Shown here in pieces: positions 31,640-39,756 of a DNA stretch of 64,000 nt. The notes beneath the pieces are model-generated. The model saw nothing but the letters and a program-made list of their open reading frames with translations. It searched no databases and was not told where the DNA came from. Within the stretch, counting starts at the first letter, position 1. Each line of letters starts with the position of its first letter. Made by a program: the position numbers and the translations under genes. Source of the stretch: Pseudo-nitzschia pungens (Eukaryota > Bacillariophyta > Bacillariophyceae > Bacillariales > Bacillariaceae); assembly GCA_037355855.1 (NCBI GenBank), contig CM074759.1:4154001-4218000 (forward strand). The letters are read 5' to 3'.

Positions 31640-32560
31640 TCAGTTATGGGATCCTTTCTTTTTGAAGGTTTTCCTGTACTTCCTCCTGTACTCTTTGAGG
31701 TCTCTTTCGGAGATATCAATCTCGTCGTCAGAGACTTCATGATCAGCTTGGGCCGTGGCCAGTACGTAGGAGTACTCGTGGTTGGAGAGGTTCCTTCCCC
31801 AGTGGGGTTTGGAGTGTCGCTCGGTGTCCGAGTCTTCTTTTGCCACAAAATGCTCCTTGAGCAGATTGATGGTTTCCCGGTCAAATTTTCCCTTTTTGGG
31901 TGGTCCTCCGGTTAGTTTCCAGCATTTGCCGGCGTGGGTCTTGCCACAAGTTTTGCATAGTTGCTTCTCCATTGGGCGCTTCTTTTTGTTGGGAGACTTG
32001 TTGTTTCCTCCCCCAGAAGGGGCCTTGGAGTTCTTCTTGGTGCCACCGTTTTGTTTTTCCAGTTCGGTGATCCGTTTGCGAAGTTCTTCTTCGTTGCGGA
32101 TGGTGGGTTCCAAGTTTTCGAGTTTGTCGATCGTGGTGTTGAAGGAATGGGCAAAGACATCCCATCCAATGTGTTCCAGTTTGTCCCTCTGGGTGTGGGT
32201 CATGCTGGTGTCCAGGATTTCCTTCATCTCGTCGTGAGTGAAGCTGGAAGGTGCCATTCCTGTGGCGGCGCCACTTTCCCAGAGGCATTCTGGTAGGTAG
32301 CTTTGTAGTTCGGCCATTCGGTTGGCCCAGGCTCGGATGCCGTGTTTCATGTCGACTCGCATCCCCCGCATAAAGCGGCGGAGGAGGATGTACGAGCGTT
32401 TCCCGTTCATGTCATTGCCAAAGACTTTCAGCTTGAGTGCATACATGCATTCCTCAATGACATCCTTTTTGTACTCCTCTGATTGGTAGTACTGTGTGAG
32501 GGCGTCGGGTGCCTTTTTCTTGGGGATTGGAGTGTCAAGATCCTCGGACTCTGTTTCCTC
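31640..32560 (-). CDS. gag: gag of element A, C-terminal part with short zinc knuckle
   Basis: The frame is open from at least about 32560 (upstream of the first ATG at 32446) to the TGA at 31640-31642. From ATG 32446 it would be 268 residues. It has a helical capsid-like half, a coiled-coil stretch (RNEEELRKRITELEKQ, about 117-132), a Lys/Gly-rich linker, and a zinc knuckle CKTCGKTHAGKC at 164-175. The spacing there is CX2CX3HX3C, shorter than the usual CX2CX4HX4C. The upstream coding-like sequence joins the frame of 32535-33032 by a +1 shift. The stop is followed directly by the ATG of pol in the same frame. Confidence 0.75.
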   Translation of the reverse strand, partial: EETESEDLDTPIPKKKAPDALTQYYQSEEYKKDVIEECMYALKLKVFGNDMNGKRSYILLRRFMRGMRVDMKHGIRAWANRMAELQSYLPECLWESGAATGMAPSSFTHDEMKEILDTSMTHTQRDKLEHIGWDVFAHSFNTTIDKLENLEPTIRNEEELRKRITELEKQNGGTKKNSKAPSGGGNNKSPNKKKRPMEKQLCKTCGKTHAGKCWKLTGGPPKKGKFDRETINLLKEHFVAKEDSDTERHSKPHWGRNLSNHEYSYVLATAQADHEVSDDEIDISERDLKEYRRKYRKTFKKKGSHN

Positions 32561-33032
32561 CCCTGATTGTGCCGTGGCAGTTGGTTTGGTTTTGTCGGTC
32601 TTTTGGGTGGAGTTCGACCGGCTCCTTGGGCGTGCCAGCGGGAGCTTCTGTGGTTAGGTCGGTTGTTTCGATCTTTTGGATCCGTTTTTGGACCAGTTTG
32701 TTGTTGTGTGTCTTGTGACCTGGTTCGGCGTAGTAGGACCGGCCTAGAGTCATTTGGACAATAGAGAGTGCCTCGTTGGAGAGGACCCTCTGGAGGACGT
32801 CCAGTTTCTGGTCTCCTTGGAGTTTGTCATTGCCAGCAATTTTCTGGTCAAAGTCTCTTTTCCAGATGATAAACAGTTCCGGTCTTTCAGTGCCGGTGAG
32901 TACTTTTAGGTAGTCGCTGAACGCGACCCCTCCCTTTTCGGAGTCGATGCTCATTTTTACAGTGGTGGCATCTTCTGGCCAATCCTCGCGTGTAAAGTTG
33001 AAGGGTTTCTGTTTGGTTCCTTTGGACGCCAT
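32535..33032 (-). CDS. gag: gag of element A, N-terminal part
   Basis: 165 codons from ATG 33032, within an A-rich context after a long leader. The product has FTREDWPEDATTVK near its N-terminus and a helical region. Coding-like sequence passes from this frame to the next one (+1) somewhere in about 32585-32640, so gag is split over two frames. Given identical LTRs and an intact pol, this is either a programmed +1 shift, a fresh mutation, or an assembly error. I see no classic slippery site. Confidence 0.65.
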   Translation of the reverse strand: MASKGTKQKPFNFTREDWPEDATTVKMSIDSEKGGVAFSDYLKVLTGTERPELFIIWKRDFDQKIAGNDKLQGDQKLDVLQRVLSNEALSIVQMTLGRSYYAEPGHKTHNNKLVQKRIQKIETTDLTTEAPAGTPKEPVELHPKDRQNQTNCHGTIRGGNRVRGS

Positions 33033-33740
33033 GGTTAATCAGTTTTATTTAATTAATTTAGTTACTTTATTCTGTTATCTGTTAATTTCAGTGTGGAAAT
33101 GAGCAAAAGTGGTTGCTCCAGATTTTGCAGTTTTTGCTACTAAATTTGATTTCCACGCGATAACTCGTGTTGTAACTGATTTTGCTTCCAACCATCGTGA
33201 TGGTGGGAGTTGTTTCTCTCTTTGGTTCCCGGGAATCCTGTGGTTCTCCGGAGTTGTTTCTGTTTTTATCTCGTGGGATTCGATTCCCGTGGTTCTCCGG
33301 CGTTGCTTCCCTATTAAGCAATCACCGGGCCGGTCCCACTTCCTGTCTCCCGTGGGATTTAGTGGTGTTTAGGTATTTATTTTATACCTGTCCGGATATT
33401 TATATGTTCTGGTTTTGGTCGGCATACCCTTTTTGGTCTGTCCGTCCACTCAGTGTTGGTCCAATTAGTCCATTCACTGGATTATGTGTCTCTTTATTTT
33501 TGATTATTTCTTTGTTGTCGACCATGGTCCTGTTTAGGTCCTTAGGTGTCTCTGTTGCTGCAGTTGCTCCCTGTAATGGAGCCAACTGTTGCTGGGATTG
33601 GTATTCCTTAGTGCTGCAGACACCGGATGTCCTTCTCCCTGTTTGCTTCTATGTGCCTCCATTTTTCGGCAGTTTCCGACGTCGGTCCCCTTTCGGTCGA
33701 TCGTTCGGTTGTTTCTGCTCATGGTCTTCAGCACTCAGCT
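33033..33740 (-). other. leader of element A
   Basis: About 700 bp between 5' LTR and gag, without credible genes. Open frames on the plus strand here are Cys/Phe/Ser-rich and look like chance. Confidence 0.5.
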
Positions 33741-33754
33741 TGATTTTAAAATCA
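33741..33754. promoter_or_regulatory. palindrome at the primer-binding position of element A
   Basis: TGATTTTAAAATCA is a perfect 14-bp palindrome that abuts the 5' LTR. There is no TGG start as expected for priming by the 3' end of a tRNA. A different palindrome of the same length holds the same place in B1, B2 and C. Confidence 0.7.
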
Positions 33755-33944
33755 TGCCATACCCCGGGTCTACTAGTTAATAAAGTAGTGATATGCAAAT
33801 TGTGAGCTCTATTGATTAGTCTATTTGCTACAGATCCAGCAACCTTCCTGAATCGGCGATTCTATCGGATCGCTAATCTTTTCTTTTATCCCTATCCTTA
33901 ATCCAGTCCCGAGTGGGCTCGTGACTGTGTTCCGGTGCACGGCA
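33755..33944 (-). repeat. 5' LTR of element A
   Basis: 190 bp, identical by eye to 28147-28336. Confidence 0.95.
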
Positions 33945-34119
33945 CTTCTTCAATCCCACTTCAATCTACATTACCATATATCTTCGAAATATTTCAAATG
34001 GCATATATCATCTTCAACCGGTTCTCTGAACAAGCATATCTCTTTCCATTGATACTACTCAACTTCGAACCTTATTGTATTGAACCATATGCAAAATTCA
34101 CCTAATCATTGGGGAACTA

Positions 34120-34457
34120 TGTGACGGGCTGGCGTAGGTACCCCTACGAGAGACTCTAAATGATTATTGAATCCCGCATGTACTCCAATATATATGGTAT
34201 TCATGTATGTATATTTGGTATATACATACATACAACGGATACTGACAAATATCAAGATATTTGGGACTCACCGGTTATTGATATTATGCCCGCCAAATAA
34301 TATATCCATTATTCGTCCATTCATTCCATACTCAAGAAATCATTCCCATCTCGTAAAGTATTCAACCATTCTCTTTGTAACACAATTTATTAACCTTTCA
34401 TCTTTAAAATACCTCTATCCCGTATTACTCCATCTAATTCTACCTTAGACCGTAACA
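34120..34457 (+). repeat. 3' LTR of B1
   Basis: 338 bp, one difference seen from 25697-26034. Confidence 0.9.
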
Positions 34458-35232
34458 CGTGTTTGGAGAGGATTTGGAGCAACTGGGATTGTTGGTCACT
34501 GGAAAGATGGGTTTGGTTGGAGACCAGTTCTTGCAAGTTGGTTTTCTCATACTTGGTTGCACTATCAACGTAGGATTGATTGGTTTGTGCAATGTAGGCT
34601 TCAGCAATGGCGTAGGGTTCATTGCTGATGATCTTCCGAACCAAGGTTTGATCAGTGAAGTAGGATCTTGGATGAAAGGGCATTTCCTTATCAAACCAGG
34701 AAATAAGGGAGGCTTCAAAATCCATTTTGATGGCAAGATTCTTCATGGTGGCATGTCCAATAATCAAATCATAATACATGTTGTTGTCAACCACAAAACA
34801 AGTCAAGCTCTTAACGCGCCTGGAATAAGAGAGCTCTGGGAACATAATGTCAGTAAGATGCACATATTCAGCGCGTTTGAACTTGCCATTTGGGGTTTCC
34901 AATCCAATTGGAGATTTGAGAACATGGATGGGAATGTTCTTGGGGATGTGGTTCTTGGAGATTAATTCAAAGGTGGAGCCACTATCAAAGAGGGTCTTGA
35001 AATAAAACTTGCCAGATGTATTGTTGATGGATTTGCATGTAGTCAATGTAGTTGGAGCCAAATCAGTGGAGGGTTTGGAGATGAGTGGTTCAAATGGTTC
35101 AGGATTTGGATCCGGCGGAGATGGAGATAAAACAATGGAAGGATCATAAGGATCATCAGGGACGTTGAACACTTCAGCAAGAGGTGGTGTATCATCAACG
35201 GTGGATGGTGCAATAGGGAAGCGTTGAAGATC
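34458..35232 (-). pseudogene. element E, protease and RT lead-in
   Basis: Continues the E gag frame directly after the TAG at 35233-35235. It shows LFDSGSTFELIS (retropepsin active site), YDLIIGHATMKNL (a second protease motif) and a helical linker to SQLLQILSKH, where B1 cuts in. The frame resumes at 25696. Apart from the insertion the frame is clean. Confidence 0.7.
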
Positions 35233-36142
35233 CTAATTATAATAAGCTGGATCAATTAACAGGTCAACCCAAATGTCTTCTGGTGGATTGATGAACGTGC
35301 AGACATTGCCATCACCAGAAGAAGAAGGAGGATTGCTGGGAGCATTATTCACAGAAGAAGTGTGAGAGGTGTTTGCAGAGGCTGTTGCGGCATTTACATC
35401 AGCTGAAGACCGATTGTTGTTGGAAGGACCACGGCGCTTGCCATTAGGATTGTCAATATTCTTAAAACATTGACCCCAAGTATGGTTGGCACCAGGATGG
35501 ATGGGACAAGGATCAGAGTCTTTAATTTGGTGGTTGGAACTAGAGTTGGAACTGGAGGTGGAATTCTGCAAGAAATTGTTGTTGTTGTTTGAACGCCGAG
35601 TGTTGTTGTTGTTGTTGTTGTTGTTGTTGGAATTATGGTTGTTGTTGTTCTGATTTCTACCAGTTTGTCTGTTGGAGGACTTGTTAGCGTTGTTGTTGCT
35701 GTTGTTGTTGTTCTTACGATTGGCCTTGGTACAGTAACGTTCCATTCTTGTGATGATATCAGCAAGAGAGTCATCAAACGGAGAGTGGTTGTCGTTGTAG
35801 ACATCTTTCCAATCAGAAGGCATGGAATCGTAGATGAGGCTTTTAAAATCATCCTCAGGAATAATGGCATCTGCAACAGTAACTGGAGCACCAGGCAACA
35901 AGGGAAGGACAACGTTGTTGTGGTAGGTAACCAAGGAAACAAAGCTGGAGACAGTCATGGAAGTGGTTTTCTTAATCTGAGACAGGAATCGTTTGTGGTT
36001 TTGATAGACGTCATCATTGTTGGAGAACTTGAACCGAATGAAGGCTCGGACGTCCTGTTCAAAGTGAGGGACAGTGTGAGTATGCCCAAGGATATTGGTG
36101 TTCCACCAAGTCTTATCAGAATAATTCCTTAGGATATCAGGG
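35233..36142 (-). pseudogene. gag: element E, gag body with CHHC-type knuckle
   Basis: About 303 codons. It opens with PDILRNYSDKTWW right at the edge of the C LTR, so the N-terminus is elsewhere (probably 53960-54137). A capsid-like helical region is followed by an Asn-rich low-complexity stretch encoded by GTT repeats on the plus strand (35575-35720). Then comes a knuckle variant C-P-I-H-P-G-A-N-H-T-W-G-Q-C, spaced CX2HX4HX4C. The gene ends with TAG, and the protease frame continues in phase, so readthrough is the likely way to make gag-pol. Confidence 0.7.
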
Positions 36143-36440
36143 TGTAACACTCTAAGGTAGAAATTCGGAGTAGTATGAATAATTGTGTGTTATTTCACTT
36201 TACGAGATGGGATTAAAATTAAACAGAGGAAATAATGAGCGATGAGGTCATCGCGATCTCTTCATATAATCTACATCCCTGTATATAACATATATTCTGT
36301 ATGTAACCTTAATCGTACGATCGCTCTCTTCTGCATCGTGAAATTTTTGCTAAAAAACGAGCAAAATTTGTCTCACACTTGGAGCACAAAAACTCTGCGC
36401 GCGAAGAACTCTGCAAATCGTGTATTCAAATTGAAATACA
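36143..36440 (-). repeat. probable 3' LTR of element C
   Basis: Plus-strand reading starts TGTAACACTCTAAGGTAGAA, like the B2 LTR, and ends about 36440 (ATTGAAATACA). About 298 bp against 296 in B2 but diverged inside. The inner boundary is tentative. Confidence 0.55.
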
Positions 36441-36587
36441 GCAGCCCACTGGCTTGAAATTTCGAATCAGATATGATTCGAATTGAGATATAGCAGCCCC
36501 CAGGGAAGTTAGTAGCTTGAAAACAGGGGCTTTAGTAGGAACACTTAGGGACCGGGGGATATTTATGGCAGGGCACACTTAAAAGGC
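36441..36587. other. 3' noncoding part of element C
   Basis: A stretch between the integrase stop and the 3' LTR, with two diverged copies of a block containing GAAATATAGCAGCCC-like sequence. No gene. Confidence 0.4.
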
Positions 36588-36721
36588 TCAGGAGGGAACT
36601 TGAAGTTCAAACTCGCAAGTACTTATAAGTGGAAACAGTATCCAGGGGCAATTGGCTTGAAAACAGGGACGTATCCATACCTTATCATTCACTTGGAAGG
36701 TGTGATTGATTCTTTTGGCAT
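36588..36721 (-). pseudogene. element C, C-terminal tail of integrase
   Basis: Reads AKRINHTFQVNDKVWI and continues to a stop at 36588. It joins exactly to the RDNA end of the integrase at 39757 when B2 and one GGCAT copy are removed. Confidence 0.8.
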
Positions 36722-37017
36722 TGTTACACTCTAAGGTAGAAAATACGCGATAGGAGTATTTTAAAGATGAATTGTTATAAAATTGTGTTACCAAAGAGAA
36801 TGGTTGAATACTTTACGAGATGGGAATGATTCCTTGAGTATGGAATGAATGATCGGTGAGTCATCGGAATCTTTGTTTGAATTGTATGTGTATTCGTGTA
36901 TGTTGAATATTCAGTATATGTACATGAATATTATATATATTCTTGTGTATTGGAGCACATGCGGGATTCAATAATCATTTAGAGCCTCTTGTAGGGTACC
37001 TACGTCAACATGTAACA
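36722..37017 (-). repeat. 3' LTR of B2
   Basis: 296 bp, TGTTAC...GTAACA. TTGGGGAACTA (minus strand) is the presumed polypurine tract next to it. Confidence 0.93.
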
Positions 37018-38136
37018 TAGTTCCCCAATGATTAGGTGAAGTTTGCGTGTGGTTCGATAGTATAGGTTTGGAGTTGAGTAGTATCGATGGAAAGGAGATA
37101 TGCGTGTTCGGAGAACCGGTTGAAGATGACATATGCCCTTTGAAATATTTCAAAGATATATGGCAATGTGGATGGAACCGAGATTGAAGAATGTTCTTTG
37201 TGATATTGAAGAAATCAAAGATTTGTTTCTTGTTCTTGAGAAGGGTCATAACGACATGCTAAAAATAGCAAAAAGAGTCGAAGAAAATTCTTTTCCTCCC
37301 TCAACTGTGATGTACGGTACCTCTCGGGATAGTGGAGCTGATTTAAAATCGATAGACTTGAAAGTCGATTGATGTGAGAGCGATTGCTTGTATTGTTCTT
37401 GGTAGGCATAAAAACACCTCCTGTAATAGGAGTTTAAGGTAGGTGAAAAGCCGAGCTGCGTTGGATGTGTTGCTTGCCGAATCTGCGAGAGTATGTGTTC
37501 AAGCAGAGAGGGGATGCATTGTGAGTTACTATTTATTGGGTGAATTGATATGGAAATTCAGTTGCGAGTTGCCGGATACGTTGCCGGTCTTTTGGTTGGG
37601 TGTATTTGCAGCAGTATATTGGAGGTTCGAATTTTCGTAACTCCAGAGCACCTCTGTGGGTTTCGAATTTGGATTCTGTGGGATTGCGCTATTATTTTTT
37701 TGGAGCTTCCTGTGGACTATTTGGTTGTCCGGAACAAGGTTGGCCTTGTTATTGCTGCTGTACCCTTATCGATATCGATATATGATTCGATTCGATTGTT
37801 TGATTCATGACTGTAGCGTCTGTACCTGTGCAATTGGTTCGCGTCCGAACCTTTTGCTATTATTTATTTGCCATTGAATCTGTTTATTGTTTTGTTTTTT
37901 TATTTGGTTGATTGTTGTTGCCGTCACTTTGGACCGGACTGAGCGCTTTGATTTAGTTCGAACATTTTGTTTTGTTGCAACAGGGCTCATCTCTGTAGGT
38001 TCCTTCCCCTTCTGGGAGTTATCCTCCATGCGTCCTCCCAGTCAGCAGTGCTGTACTGGCATTTGGGTCCAGTGGAGCCAAAGGCACGGTGCTGGATTCG
38101 TGATCCTTATATTGTTACTACTATTTGTTTTGGTGG
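37018..38136 (-). other. noncoding internal part of B2
   Basis: It contains a remnant of the protease lead-in (KGKEPTEMSP near 38000) and sequence shared with B1. The pol genes are deleted. The stretch near 37150-37260 is the uninterrupted counterpart of the site where A entered B1. Confidence 0.6.
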
Positions 38137-39198
38137 TTATGGTTGCCACGTAGGACTGCCATCGAAGTTTCTTTCGATGCGTCCTCCATAGTGCGTGCAA
38201 TAGGATTCCATTGCTTGCTTGATGTAAGCTTGGAAGGATTCATTGGAAGCAGTGCTTCCAGTTGCATTGCTAGGAGCCGAAGCAGTGCTGTTGTTGGTGC
38301 TATTGCTCTTATTTCTTTTGGGATATTTATTTCTTGGACATTCAGACCAATCATGGTCGTGTCCTGCAATTCTGCAAGGGTTGTTGTACTTGCGTTTGCT
38401 GTTGTTGGTATTGTTTGATTCTTCTTTGTCTTCAGATTCAGTGTTGCTGTCGCTGTCTGAATTAGAGATGTTGCTTTCCGCGTTTGGATTGCTGTCGGAA
38501 TTGCTGACGCTGTTGATATCAGAATCGTATGGATTATCGATGGAAGACTGTTTTCGTTTGCTGAGTCTGTCCAGAGAGCTCATATGATTGATTATGAACT
38601 GGATAGTGGTTTGTGGTCTGATTCCTCTGTGGATTCTGCAATAGTCTTCAATCCATTCATTTGGAAAGCTGTGGAGCAGGATAGTCATCTGTTGTAGTTG
38701 GTTTAGATCAGCAGCAAAGCCTTGTAGTTTGGCAGTGTATTTGAAGAGCTGCTCCATTCGGTTTGCATGGTCTTTGCACGAAACGTTGCTTGGTTTCTTA
38801 CAAGTTCGGAGATGAGTGTGCATGATGTCTTTTGCATCTTCGGCGCTGCAGTATTGCTTGATAAATGCTGAGAGAGCTCTGTTGTATCCATTTCTTGTAT
38901 TTGGATAATCATGTTGGCTTCTTGTTAAGGATCTCCACTTAGTTTGGGCATCGACAGAGAGACATCGGCCGAAGTATTTGATATATTTGGTTGCTGATAG
39001 ATCAAGATCTTCGGCTGCGTTTTGGAAGGCTTCTTCTGTATGTAGGAGTTCTTCTAAATCGACGTTCGTGAATAGAGGGACCTTGACGCTGTCTTCTTGG
39101 TCTTCGGCGTTGTAAACTGTTAATGTAACAAGCTTGGGATTGGAGCTGTCAATGGCTCTCTTGTAAGGGATTGGAGGATCTCTGTATAGTCCTGCCAT
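38137..39198 (-). CDS. gag: gag-like protein of B2
   Basis: 353 residues, intact. Starts MAGLYRDPP. A capsid-like helical region follows (LEELLHTEEAFQNAA; the conserved AEDAKDIMHTHLR; ILLHSFPNEW near 180; IIRPQ-like IRPQTTIQFIINHMSSLDRL). Next are a Ser/Asn/Asp-rich linker and the knuckle variant C-R-I-A-G-H-D-H-D-W-S-E-C at about 280. A C-terminal AYIKQAMESY helix closes it. This is the most complete gag of the B family; B1 lacks about 80 residues of the capsid part. It would supply particles or bind its RNA, with RT and integrase from an element like C in trans. TAA ends it. Confidence 0.85.
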   Translation of the reverse strand: MAGLYRDPPIPYKRAIDSSNPKLVTLTVYNAEDQEDSVKVPLFTNVDLEELLHTEEAFQNAAEDLDLSATKYIKYFGRCLSVDAQTKWRSLTRSQHDYPNTRNGYNRALSAFIKQYCSAEDAKDIMHTHLRTCKKPSNVSCKDHANRMEQLFKYTAKLQGFAADLNQLQQMTILLHSFPNEWIEDYCRIHRGIRPQTTIQFIINHMSSLDRLSKRKQSSIDNPYDSDINSVSNSDSNPNAESNISNSDSDSNTESEDKEESNNTNNSKRKYNNPCRIAGHDHDWSECPRNKYPKRNKSNSTNNSTASAPSNATGSTASNESFQAYIKQAMESYCTHYGGRIERNFDGSPTWQP

Positions 39199-39443
39199 GG
39201 TTGTTTCTTGATTCGTATAGTTCGATCGATCGTATCAGTTGTTTCGTAGTTGTCGATCGTTTCGTATCGGCGTTTCGTAGGTATCGATCGTTTCGTTCGA
39301 TCGGTTCTTTCAATCGGTTCTTCTTGTTTGGTTTGTAGGATTTTGCTTGTCAGGGTATCGATGTATCCCTGTTGTTTGGGATAAAGGTTGTTTTGGATGA
39401 TTCAGTACTGAGTTCCTGTCTGTCTTCTACTTTAAAAGATAAA

Positions 39444-39455
39444 CAGTAATTACTG
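39444..39455. promoter_or_regulatory. palindrome at the primer-binding position of B2
   Basis: CAGTAATTACTG next to the 5' LTR (14 bp with its flanking bases), and TCAGTACTGA at 39412-39421. Same pair as in B1 and C. Confidence 0.7.
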
Positions 39456-39751
39456 TGTTACACTCTAAGGTAGAAAATACGCGATAGGAGTATTTTAAAG
39501 ATGAATTGTTATAAAATTGTGTTACCAAAGAGATTGGTTGAATACTTTACGAGATGGGAATGATTCCTTGAGTATGGAATGAATGATCGGTGAGTCATCG
39601 GAATCTTTGTTTGAATTGTATGTGTATTCGTGTATGTTGAATATTCAGTATATGTACATGAATATTATATATATTCTTGTGTATTGGAGCACATGCGGGA
39701 TTCAATAATCATTTAGAGCCTCTTGTAGGGTACCTACGTCAACATGTAACA
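39456..39751 (-). repeat. 5' LTR of B2
   Basis: 296 bp; one difference seen from 36722-37017. Confidence 0.93.
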
Positions 39752-39756
39752 GGCAT

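Larger units (their letters stand above)
28147..33944 (-). mobile_element. element A, intact-looking Ty3/gypsy retrotransposon
   Basis: 5798 bp on the minus strand. LTRs of 190 bp at 33755-33944 (5') and 28147-28336 (3') run TGCC...GGCA in plus-strand reading and look identical base for base. A perfect 5-bp duplication CTTCT flanks it (28142-28146 and 33945-33949). The target was the 3' noncoding part of B1: an equivalent uninterrupted copy of that sequence exists in B2 near 37150-37260. Order on the minus strand: LTR, leader of about 720 bp, gag in two frames, TGA, pol, purine-rich GGGGGAGCA, LTR. Identical LTRs imply a very recent insertion. Confidence 0.95.
25697..34457 (+). mobile_element. 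element B1, gag-only LTR element with element A inside
   Basis: 338-bp LTRs (TGTGAC...GTAACA) at 25697-26034 and 34120-34457 differ at one place that I can see (A/G near the ACCGRTTATTG word). Flanks GGTGT (25692-25696) and CGTGT (34458-34462) are a 5-bp duplication with one change. Without element A it is about 2.95 kb. It holds gag but no protease, RT or integrase, only a small out-of-frame remnant of the protease lead-in at about 27240-27425. A purine-rich GGGGAACTA precedes the right LTR. Confidence 0.9.
36722..39751 (-). mobile_element. element B2, gag-only LTR element
   Basis: 3030 bp with a perfect GGCAT duplication (36717-36721 and 39752-39756). LTRs of 296 bp at 36722-37017 and 39456-39751 differ at one place that I see (A/T in AGAGAWTGGTTG). 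It carries gag only; the rest (37018-38136) is noncoding and matches the same part of B1. It was inserted into the integrase gene of element C. Confidence 0.93.

Noticed and set aside
28562..33805. Plus-strand open frames across element A
   Set aside because: They are opposite-strand shadows of gag, pol and the leader; composition is Cys/Phe/Trp-rich and there are no motifs.
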